DNA of 64,000 nucleotides from positions 1-64,000 of the forward strand of contig NZ_AOFD01000002.1 in assembly GCF_000332815.1 (NCBI RefSeq), written 5' to 3'. The DNA is from Arthrobacter nitrophenolicus (GTDB lineage Bacteria; Actinomycetota; Actinomycetes; Actinomycetales; Micrococcaceae). The notes beneath the pieces were generated by a model. The model saw nothing but the letters and a program-made list of their open reading frames with translations. It was not told the origin of the DNA and made no database searches. This document shows positions 1 through 7,934 of this stretch, in pieces. Made by a program: the position numbers and the translations under genes. How positions within the stretch are numbered: the first letter of the stretch is position 1; every line of letters starts with the position of its first letter.

Positions 1-1
1 C

Positions 2-904
2 GGCCGGGTGCGCTCCTCGCCGCTGGCGCGCCGGCTGGCGGAACAGTTCGGCGTGAACCTGCAGGGCCTGTCCGGAACCGGGCCGGAGGGAGCGGTGACC
101 GAGGCGGATGTGCGCCGCGAAGCAGCCGCCGGATCCCGGGTTGAGCCGCCGGTCCCGACGCCGGAACGTCCAGTGGCGGCGGCACCTGCCGGCGCCGGGA
201 CGGGCGCACGGCGGGGCCGGAAGGAGGCCGCGGGCGGGAAGGCGGAAAGCCTCCGGCAGGCGGTGGGCGCGCTGATGTCCCGTTCCAAGAAGGAAATCCC
301 GCACTACTACCTCGCCACGACCCTGGACCTGGAAGCTGGGATGGCATGGATGGCGTCGGCCAACGGCGGGCGGCCGGTCGCCTCGCGCCTGGTTCCGTCA
401 GCATTGCTGCTCAAGGCCACCGCGCTGGCGGCGAAGGAGGTGCCGGAAATGAATGGCTTCTTCACGGACGGCTCATTCCACCCCGGCACTGCCGTGCACC
501 TGGGAGTTGCGGTGGCCCTGCGCAATGGCGGGCTCGTGGCGCCTGCCCTGCATGATGCGGACGCCCTGACGCTTGACGAACTCATGGAGCAGTTGCGGGA
601 CCTCGTTGACCGGGCCCGGGCCGGCCGGCTGCAGCGGGCCGAGATGGCAGATCCGACCATCACTGTCACAAACCTGGGGGACCTCGGCGTGGAGAGCGTC
701 TACGGGGTCATCTATCCGCCGCAGGTGGCCATGGTTGGCTTCGGCAGGGTCATGGAGCAGCCCTGGGCCCATCACGGCATGCTCGGCATCCGCCACGCCG
801 CCACTGCAACCCTGTCCGCGGACCACAGGGTCAGCAACGGGCTGCGTGGCGGCCGTTTCCTGTCCCGCATCGACGAACTGTTGCAAACCCCGGAGGAGCT
901 ATGA
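2..904 (+). CDS. 2-oxoacid dehydrogenase E2 acyltransferase, 5'-truncated by the window
   Basis: This is the C-terminal part of a dihydrolipoamide acyltransferase, the core of pyruvate- or branched-chain-type dehydrogenase complexes, which moves an acyl group from lipoyl-lysine to CoA in the cytoplasm. The frame is open from the first bases, so the lipoyl domain and true start lie outside. In order one sees an E3/E1-binding domain (SSPLARRLAEQFGV), an Ala/Pro/Gly linker over about residues 36-75, and the catalytic domain. The usual DHRxxDG active-site motif reads DHRVSNG near base 820, so the His is kept but the Asp is Asn. The stop overlaps the next start as ATGA, so the acyl carrier protein gene is translationally coupled. 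E1 genes presumably lie upstream. The substrate cannot be told from this part. Confidence 0.9.
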   Translation, partial: GRVRSSPLARRLAEQFGVNLQGLSGTGPEGAVTEADVRREAAAGSRVEPPVPTPERPVAAAPAGAGTGARRGRKEAAGGKAESLRQAVGALMSRSKKEIPHYYLATTLDLEAGMAWMASANGGRPVASRLVPSALLLKATALAAKEVPEMNGFFTDGSFHPGTAVHLGVAVALRNGGLVAPALHDADALTLDELMEQLRDLVDRARAGRLQRAEMADPTITVTNLGDLGVESVYGVIYPPQVAMVGFGRVMEQPWAHHGMLGIRHAATATLSADHRVSNGLRGGRFLSRIDELLQTPEEL

Positions 905-1143
905 ACCAGCAGGACGCCCGAACGGCAGTGCAGGCGGCCATCGGCCAGGTGGCGCCCGACGTCGAACCCGGGGACCTGGCCGACGGCGCAAGGCTGCGCC
1001 AGGACCTGGAGCTGGATTCCCTCGATTTCCTCCGCCTGGTGGAAACCATCGCCGGATCCACGGGAGTGGACATCCCCGAGCGGGACTATCCCGCCGTGGC
1101 CACCGTGGGGGGCCTGGTGGAATACGTCGCCGCCCACGGGTAG
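901..1143 (+). CDS. acyl carrier protein-like protein
   Basis: An 80-residue protein with the helical acyl carrier fold and the phosphopantetheine attachment motif LDSLDF, whose Ser is about residue 39. Carrier proteins hold acyl groups as thioesters in fatty-acid or polyketide synthesis. It starts inside the E2 stop codon (ATGA) and no fatty-acid synthesis genes are nearby, which argues for a specialised carrier working with the dehydrogenase complex rather than the housekeeping AcpP. It ends 38 bases before the convergent phosphofructokinase gene. The fold and Ser are seen; the partnership with E2 is inferred from overlap alone. Confidence 0.85.
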   Translation: MNQQDARTAVQAAIGQVAPDVEPGDLADGARLRQDLELDSLDFLRLVETIAGSTGVDIPERDYPAVATVGGLVEYVAAHG

Positions 1144-1181
1144 CTGGGCACACCCGGCCGAAGCAAGCAAGGCGGAGCCAG

Positions 1182-2216
1182 TCAGCCGAACAGCACGGCC
1201 GCCTCCCGGTAGCGCGCCTCGGGAACCACCTTCAACGCTCCCAGGGCCTGCTCCAGCCCCACGTTGACGATCTCCGTGCCGCGCAGGGACACCATCGTCC
1301 CCCAGCGACCCGCAGCTGCTGCCCCCACCGCGGCCATTCCAAGCCGGGTTGCCAGGACGCGGTCGAAGGCTGTCGGTTCGCCGCCGCGCTGGATGTGGCC
1401 GAGGACGGTGGCGCGGGTTTCAATCCCCGTCAGCTGTTGCAGCTCCCGTTCAAGGGCAAGCCCGATCCCGCCGAGCCGCGGCCGTCCAAATGTATCCAGG
1501 CCGCGGGGCGCGTACGGCGCATCCTGCCCCTCCGGCGTAAATGCCTCGGCCACCACCACCAGCGGAGCCCGCCCGCGGTCACGGGCGGAGGTGACCCAGG
1601 CGGCCACCTGCTTCAATGCCACCCGGTGTTCAGGGATCAGGATGGCATGGGCGCCGGACGCCATCCCGGCGTGCAGTGCAATCCAGCCGGCGTTCCGGCC
1701 CATGACCTCGGCGATCATGCAGCGGTGGTGCGATTCACCGGTGGTCCGCAGCCTGTCGATTGCCTCGGTGGCCGTCTGCACGGCCGAATCGAACCCGAAC
1801 GTGTAGTCCGTGGCGCCCAGATCATTGTCAATCGACTTCGGCACGCCGACGACGTTGACGCCCTGGTCGGAGAGGGCCTTGCCGGCCGCCAGCGTACCCT
1901 CGCCACCGATGGCGATCAGCCCCTCCAGCCGGTGGCGGCGCATGCTGCCACGGACCGCTTCCACCCCGCCCTCCGACAGCGGGTTGGTGCGTGATGTTCC
2001 CAGGATGGTTCCGCCCAGCCCCGAGATGCCGCGCACTGCCCGCCGGGGCAGCGGCAGCAGGTCGTCTTCCAGGACTCCCCGCCAGCCGTCCCGGAAGCCC
2101 ACGAATTCGTAACCGTGCGCAACGGTGCCGCCCAGCACAGCGCCCCGGATCACCGCGTTCACCCCCGGGCAGTCACCTCCGCTGGTCAGGACACCCAGCC
2201 GTTGTGGAAGGTTCAT
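1182..2216 (-). CDS. pfkA: 6-phosphofructokinase
   Basis: 344 residues; phosphorylates fructose 6-phosphate at C1, the committed glycolytic step. Visible motifs are the nucleotide loop LTSGGDCPGVNAVIRG, GGEGT at about residues 102-106 and VPKSIDNDL around 124. Gly at the position equivalent to 104 is typical of ATP-using enzymes, whereas PPi-using relatives have Asp. Lys at the 124 position is typical of the actinobacterial group III, where ATP enzymes also keep it. So ATP is the likelier donor. The ATG overlaps the stop of the upstream PGM/GH65 gene by four bases (ATGA), making it the last gene of the leftward stress operon. It is convergent with the carrier-protein gene. Confidence 0.93.
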   Translation of the reverse strand: MNLPQRLGVLTSGGDCPGVNAVIRGAVLGGTVAHGYEFVGFRDGWRGVLEDDLLPLPRRAVRGISGLGGTILGTSRTNPLSEGGVEAVRGSMRRHRLEGLIAIGGEGTLAAGKALSDQGVNVVGVPKSIDNDLGATDYTFGFDSAVQTATEAIDRLRTTGESHHRCMIAEVMGRNAGWIALHAGMASGAHAILIPEHRVALKQVAAWVTSARDRGRAPLVVVAEAFTPEGQDAPYAPRGLDTFGRPRLGGIGLALERELQQLTGIETRATVLGHIQRGGEPTAFDRVLATRLGMAAVGAAAAGRWGTMVSLRGTEIVNVGLEQALGALKVVPEARYREAAVLFG

Positions 2217-5200
2217 GGGCCGGCCGGTCCCTTGATTTGCCGGGGTGCGGCGAAGTCCCTCGCCTGGCCGGCGGCAAGCGTCATGTCCCTTCCGGCAACC
2301 CGCACTTTGATGGGCATGGCGTTCCCGGGCGCGGAGGCGACGCTGATGCGGCCGTCCCCGAGGCGCACGGTCAGGAGATGTCCCCGGTACCGGACCTGGA
2401 AGGCAACCGCGTTGAGCCCTGCGGGCAGGTTGGGGGCGAACACCATGGTGTCGCCGCTCATGCGCAAACCGGCAAAGCTGCGCTGGATGACGTCGATGGT
2501 GCCGGCCATGGCTCCCAGATGGATGCCGGCCCGGGTGGTGCCGTGCTGCGTGTCGTCAAGGTCGGCGTCCAGCGCCTCACGGTAGCTGTCCCAGGCGCGG
2601 TCGGCGTCCAGGCCGGCAAGGACGGATGCGTGGGCAACGCGGCTCAGTGTCGAACCGTGCGCAGTCCTGGCCAGGTAGTACTCGATGGTCCGGTGCAGCT
2701 GTTCCATCGTGTACGCGTAGCCGAGCTCGTTGAGGAACGTGACAAGGCCCTCATGCCCCAGCAGGTACGGCAGCATCAGGACGTCGGCCTGCTTTGCGAG
2801 CTTGTACCGGTTGGTTTCGTCGCCTTCTGCCTCGAGTATGAGGTCGAGCCGCTCTATGCTGTCGTACGCCTCCCGGTAGTGTTCCCAGTCGAGTTCCTGC
2901 AGCTGTTCGTAGCCTTCGAACTGGCTGATCACGCCGTCGGGGCCTAACGGAACGTACATGGCCCTGCCCACACGGGCCCAGACGTCAGGTTCCCCGTCCG
3001 CCACGTCGAGCCGCTCCAGGAGCTCGGCAAGGTCGTTTCCGTGCGCCGAGGCCACAAGCTCGGAAGCCTGCACGCAGACCCAGGCCGCCATGACATTGGT
3101 GTAGGCGTTGTCGTCCAGGCCGGGCCCGGGGTTTCCCGGGTAGCCGGTGTGGTACTCGTCCGGCCCCACTACGCCCCGCAGGTGGTACCGGCCCGTGTCC
3201 TGGTCGTCTTGCGCCAGGGACACAAAAAACCGGGCCACTTCGATCAGCAACTCGGCGCCCCGTTCGAAGAGCCATGCGGTGTCACCGGTTGCCTGGTAGT
3301 ACTGCCAGGCGTTGAAGGCGACGGCGAGGCCCGCATGCAGCTGCATGTGGGAGTGGTCCTTCACCCACCGCCCGGACTTTTCGTTGTACAGCCACTTTGG
3401 CGTTTCCTCCTTCCCGTCGCTGCCGCTCTGCCAGGGGAACTTGGCGCCCCGGAGCCCCAGGGCGCGGGCGGCCTGGCGGGCTGCTGGAAGCCTGCGCCAC
3501 CGGTAATCGATCAGGGCACGGGCCACGTGGGGCGTCCGCGACGTCAGCAGGGGCAGCACGAACAGCTCGTCCCAGAAGACATGCCCGCGGTATCCCTCGC
3601 CATGAAGCCCGCGGGCGGTGACCCCGGCGTCCAGCTCGGCGGTGTGGTGGGTCAGTGTCTGCAGGAGGTGGAAGATATGGAGGTTGAGGACCAGCCGGAC
3701 CTGTACGGGGGCGTCGATCTCCACCAGGAAGGGACGCAGTTCCCGCCGCCACGCCTCCCGGTGGGCGTAGAGCAGGGCATCGAAGTCACTGCCGGCCCGC
3801 TCCAGCACCGCCTTTGCCTCCGACTCGGGACTGGAAATCGCGTGGTCGCGCGACGTCACCACCGCCACCGTCTTGGCGACCTCCGCCGTCGTTCCCTCCT
3901 TGAGGGCAAGCGTGAAGGACTGGAAGTGCAGGCCTCCCTTCCGGCCGCGTCCGCCTGCCCCGGCCTCGCCGGGGACAACGACGCGGAAGGCAGCCGCGAT
4001 CCGGACCAGGCTTTGTGTGGTCTCCACCTGCACCACAGCCGTGCTGTCCGCCGGATCCGTGCGGTCCGGTCCGGGACCGGTCCTGTCCCTGAGGTGGATC
4101 CCCTGTCCGGACGAGGGGTCCCTGATGTTCGCATTCCTCACTGCGGTGTTGATGCCGGTACGCACATCAAGGGTTCCGCTCCAGCCCAGCGGGGTGATGC
4201 TCGTGGCGAGGCCCAGCAGGTGCGGGTCGGCCATGGACACGAACCGGGTTTGGACCACCTCCAGGCGGCGCCGGTCCGCCGCTTCGAGCAGGAGCCGCCG
4301 CTCCAGGACGGCAGCGCGGAGGTCCAGTGTCCTGCGCTCCCGGAGGACAACCAGCCCTCCTTCGGACCACCAGGTTCCGCCGGCCGGGCGCAGGTCCAGG
4401 GGAAGGCAGTTGGGCCCGTTCACCATGTGCTCTTCCAGCAGCTCTTCGCCTGCCACCACGGCCGAGACCCGGTTATAGACCCCTGCCAGGTACATGCCCG
4501 GGTAGCTAAAGGGCCCGCCCTCGGGGGCCGCGCCCCGGACTGCCAGATAGCCGTTCCCCAGGGTCGTGAGCGCCTCCCGGTGCCCTTCGTGTCCCAGATC
4601 GGACCCCTCATAGACAAGCTGCCAGGGATCACCGGCAACCAGTCCCAGGTCCAGTTCAGCGACGTCGTTGAGCACGACGGCGGCGCCAGCCGCTTCCAGC
4701 TCGCGCCGGGTCCCGTTGCGGTCAATTCCCACCACCAGTCCGAAGCCGCCGCGGCGGGCAGCCTGCACGCCCGCGCCGGCATCCTCGATGACGACCGAGC
4801 GGGACGGGAGGACTCCGAGCCGGGACGCTGCCGCGAGGAAGGTGTCCGGGGCGGGCTTTCCCTGCAGCTCGAGGCTTGCGGCCAGGTTGCCGTCCACCAC
4901 CACGCTGAAATAGCGGGTAAGTCCTGCTGACTCCAGGATCGCCGAGGCGTTGCGGCTGGACGTGACAAGGGCGGCCGGCACCCCGGCGCCGGAGAGCCGC
5001 TGCAGGAGCTGCAGCGTTCCCGGGTAGGCCTGGATCCCGCCGCGTTTCAGGCTTTCCAGGAACAGGCGGTTCTTCAGGGCACCAAGGCCAACCGCTGTCC
5101 ATGCCCCCGGCTCGTCGGCCTGCGTCCCGCGGTCTATCTCCACCCCCCTGGCGGCGAGGAACTTCAGGACGCCATCCTCGCGGGGAAGGCCGTCGATGAA

Positions 5201-5395
5201 GTTCAGGTAGTCGGCCTTGGTCATCGGGGCCCGGTTTGCAGTCGGCGGGATCCGGGGGTCCTGCAGGATCTGGTCGAATGCGTCCTTCCAGGCGGCGCGG
5301 TGCATGGATGCGGTGTTCGTGACCACGCCGTCCAGGTCGAAGATCACGGCGTCGAAGGGCGGCTTCGCAGCAGCAGCGGTCGGCGACGTGGTCAT
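2213..5395 (-). CDS. fused beta-phosphoglucomutase / GH65 disaccharide phosphorylase
   Basis: 1060 residues carrying two enzymes. Residues about 14-240 are a HAD-superfamily beta-phosphoglucomutase with the nucleophile motif FDLDGVV (Asp20, Asp22). Residues about 260-1060 are a family 65 phosphorylase, with the general-acid motif GPDEYH near residue 747 and the phosphate-binding HGSTLS near 900. GH65 enzymes split alpha-linked glucosides such as maltose, trehalose, kojibiose or nigerose with phosphate to give beta-glucose 1-phosphate; the mutase turns this into glucose 6-phosphate. The fusion can therefore feed glycolysis without spending ATP on the released glucosyl unit. The exact disaccharide cannot be read from sequence. 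It overlaps pfkA by four bases, and a box resembling the island's regulatory palindrome lies just upstream at 5433-5446. Confidence 0.92.
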   Translation of the reverse strand: MTTSPTAAAAKPPFDAVIFDLDGVVTNTASMHRAAWKDAFDQILQDPRIPPTANRAPMTKADYLNFIDGLPREDGVLKFLAARGVEIDRGTQADEPGAWTAVGLGALKNRLFLESLKRGGIQAYPGTLQLLQRLSGAGVPAALVTSSRNASAILESAGLTRYFSVVVDGNLAASLELQGKPAPDTFLAAASRLGVLPSRSVVIEDAGAGVQAARRGGFGLVVGIDRNGTRRELEAAGAAVVLNDVAELDLGLVAGDPWQLVYEGSDLGHEGHREALTTLGNGYLAVRGAAPEGGPFSYPGMYLAGVYNRVSAVVAGEELLEEHMVNGPNCLPLDLRPAGGTWWSEGGLVVLRERRTLDLRAAVLERRLLLEAADRRRLEVVQTRFVSMADPHLLGLATSITPLGWSGTLDVRTGINTAVRNANIRDPSSGQGIHLRDRTGPGPDRTDPADSTAVVQVETTQSLVRIAAAFRVVVPGEAGAGGRGRKGGLHFQSFTLALKEGTTAEVAKTVAVVTSRDHAISSPESEAKAVLERAGSDFDALLYAHREAWRRELRPFLVEIDAPVQVRLVLNLHIFHLLQTLTHHTAELDAGVTARGLHGEGYRGHVFWDELFVLPLLTSRTPHVARALIDYRWRRLPAARQAARALGLRGAKFPWQSGSDGKEETPKWLYNEKSGRWVKDHSHMQLHAGLAVAFNAWQYYQATGDTAWLFERGAELLIEVARFFVSLAQDDQDTGRYHLRGVVGPDEYHTGYPGNPGPGLDDNAYTNVMAAWVCVQASELVASAHGNDLAELLERLDVADGEPDVWARVGRAMYVPLGPDGVISQFEGYEQLQELDWEHYREAYDSIERLDLILEAEGDETNRYKLAKQADVLMLPYLLGHEGLVTFLNELGYAYTMEQLHRTIEYYLARTAHGSTLSRVAHASVLAGLDADRAWDSYREALDADLDDTQHGTTRAGIHLGAMAGTIDVIQRSFAGLRMSGDTMVFAPNLPAGLNAVAFQVRYRGHLLTVRLGDGRISVASAPGNAMPIKVRVAGRDMTLAAGQARDFAAPRQIKGPAGP

Positions 5396-5432
5396 GGCTT
5401 CATCAGTACCAGTGAAGGCGCCGCCGCTTCCA

Positions 5433-5446
5433 GTGCCTTTAGGCCT
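5433..5446 (-). promoter_or_regulatory. weaker DosR-like box before the PGM/GH65 gene
   Basis: GTGCCTTTAGGCCT, 10 of 14 matches to the core, straddles the ppsA stop codon; its centre is 44.5 bp before the ATG 5395. No good -10 sequence is seen, so it may be chance. Confidence 0.35.
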
Positions 5447-7855
5447 GTTTGCCCGGCCGCTGTTCGGCAGCCGCGATGATGGGGATGGTGCGCAGGTACG
5501 TGTCGGGGTTCAGCGAGATGGAGTCGATGCCCTGGTCCACCAGGAATTCGGCGAGGTCGGGGTGGTTGCTGGGGCCTTGGCCGCAGATGCCGATTTTGAT
5601 CCCGGCGGCGTGGGCCTTGCCGATGGCCTCGGCAATCATGGTGGTGACCGCCGGATCCCGCTCGTCGAAGAGCGCGGCGAGCTGCTCGGAATCACGGTCC
5701 ACTCCCAGGACCAGCTGCGTAAGGTCGTTCGAACCAATGGAGAAGCCGTCGAAACGCCGCGCGAAGGCGCTGGCCAGCACCACGTTGGCCGGTATTTCAC
5801 ACATCATGTACAGCTCGAGCCCCGCTTCGCCGCGGACCAGCCCATGGTCCGCCATGGCCTTGATCACGAGGTCAGCTTCCCCCACCGTCCGGCAGAACGG
5901 GACCATGACGATCACGTTGGAAAAGCCGATGTGTTCCCGGACCCGCTTGAGGGCTTCGCATTCCAGCGCGAACCCCTCCCGGTACTGTTCGCTATAGTAG
6001 CGAGAGGCTCCGCGGAAGCCGAGCATCGGGTTCTCTTCGGGTTGTTCGAAGGCCCCGCCTCCGATGAGGTGGCTGTATTCGTTGGTTTTGAAGTCGCTGA
6101 GGCGGACAATAACGGGCTTGGGGTAGAAGGGCGCCGCGATTTTCGCGATCCCGGTGGCCAGGACATCCATGAAATACTCCCGGCGGTCCGGGTAGCCCCG
6201 GGTCAGGTCTTCGATCAGCGCGGCGGCCTCCGGATCGGCGACACGCTCGGGATGGACCAGTGCCATGGGGTGGATGCGGATCAGGTTGTTGATGATGAAT
6301 TCCATCCGCGCGAGGCCGACGCCCGCGGCCGGCAGGCGCCACCACTTGAATGCGGCGGCAGGGCTGCCAATATTGACCATCACAGCCGTCCGGGTGGCGG
6401 GAAGGGTGGCCATGTCCACTTCCTCCACGGCGAAGTCCAGCAGCCCCTCATAGACGTGCCCTTCTTCGCCTTCGGCACAGGACAAGGTCACCGCTGCGCC
6501 GTTGGCAAGGACGTCCGTTGCGTTCCGTGTGCCGACGACGGCCGGCACCCCCAGTTCGCGGCTGACGATCGCGGCGTGGCTGGTGGGTCCTCCATGGTCG
6601 GTGACGATTCCTGCCGCCCGCTTCATCACCGGCACCCAGTCCGGATCGGTCATCCGGGTCACCAGGACCGAACCGTCCACGAAGTCTTCAATGTCCTTTG
6701 CGTCACGGATGACGCAGGCAGGACCCCGGGCAATGGAGTCCCCGATTGCGGCCCCGGCGGTCAGGAGCCTGCCCTGCTGCCGAAGACGGTACGTCCGGAA
6801 GGTTGAGCCCGTCTTTTGGGCCTGCACGGTTTCCGGCCGCGCCTGCACCATGAACAGTTCGCCGGTGATGCCGTCCTTTGCCCACTCCATGTCCATCGGG
6901 CGCCGTAGTGGTCCTCAACGGCCGCGGCCCACCGTGCAAGGAGGACAACTTCCGGGTCCGACAACACCAGGGACCTGCGTTCATGCGGGGTGGTTTCCAC
7001 CATTTTCGTGCGGGCGTCGCCGCCATGGCTGTAAACCATTTTCCGTTCTTTTGCCCCCACGTGCCGTTCAATGACGGGGTTCAGCGAAGCATTGGCGAGC
7101 AGGGGCTTGAACACCTGGTACTTGTCCGGGTTGACGGTTCCCTGCACCACGGTTTCCCCGAGTCCCCACGCGGCACTGATGAGGACGGCGCCGGGAAAAC
7201 CCGACTCGGTGTCGATCGAGAACATCACTCCGGAAGCACCGACGTCGGACCGCACCATCCGCTGGACGCCCACGGACAGGGCAACATCGAGGTGGTCAAA
7301 CCCCTTGATCTCGCGGTAGGTGATGGCCCTGTCGGTGAACAGCGAGGCGTAGCAGCGGCGGCAGGCGTCCAGGACCGCCCGCTCCCCCGCCACGTTCAGG
7401 AACGTCTCCTGCTGGCCGGCGAAACTGGCATCGGGCAGGTCTTCAGCCGTGGCGCTGCTGCGGACGGCCACCGGCACCTGCTGCTCCCCCGCCCGGCGGC
7501 AGAGCGCCCGGTAGTGTTCGCGGATATCGGCCGCCGTGTCCTCGGGGAAGGTCGCTGCCAGGAAAAGCTCCCGAATGGCGGCGCCTGCCTGCCGGAGCGT
7601 TGACTGTCCGCTGCGGTAGTCCGCAACGAGTTCCTTGATCCGCGGCACCAGGGCGTTGGCTTCCAGGAACGCCCGGTACGCCGAAGCAGTGGTCGCAAAC
7701 CCTTCCGGAACGCTGACGCCGGCCGACCGCAGGGACCGGCTGAGCTCCCCCAGCGAGGCATTCTTCCCCCCAACGGAGGCGATGTCCCCGATGCCCGTCT
7801 CCCCGATCCACATCACACGGGCATTGTTGACGGATGGTGCCGCGGCAGCTTTCAT
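5439..7855 (-). CDS. ppsA: phosphoenolpyruvate synthase (frame broken once, near 6900)
   Basis: About 805 residues once repaired; makes phosphoenolpyruvate, AMP and phosphate from pyruvate, ATP and water. The N-terminal ATP-grasp half (VGGKNASLGEL, VAVRSSATAEDLPDASFAGQ) and the C-terminal half (GGPTSHAAIVSRELG with the phospho-His near residue 423, then a barrel with NDLTQL and GICGQ) are in different frames. The join falls in HYG-RPMDMEW, where one base is missing near 6900. I chose ATG 7855 because homology begins there. A regulatory palindrome (7891-7904) is centred 42.5 bp upstream with CAAAAT at -12 to -7, and the only Shine-Dalgarno-like GAGGA abuts the ATG, so the message is probably leaderless. 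It lies between the P-type ATPase and the GH65 gene. Confidence 0.9.
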
Positions 7856-7890
7856 TCCTCGATTTTGTGCCTGGCTGAAGAGTGCGGGCA

Positions 7891-7904
7891 GAGGCTTTGG
7901 TCCC
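7891..7904 (-). promoter_or_regulatory. DosR-like box of ppsA
   Basis: GAGGCTTTGGTCCC, 11 of 14 matches to the DosR core GGGACTTTAGTCCC. Its centre is 42.5 bp before the ATG 7855, and CAAAAT occupies -12 to -7, so ppsA can be transcribed separately within the long operon, with the transcript beginning at the start codon. Confidence 0.65.
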
Positions 7905-7934
7905 GCGGGCACGGGCGGCCACAGGCGGCCTCGG

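Noticed and set aside
3041..4930. 629-codon open frame opposite the PGM/GH65 gene
   Set aside because: Shadow frame, no family match; the opposite strand encodes a full two-domain enzyme.
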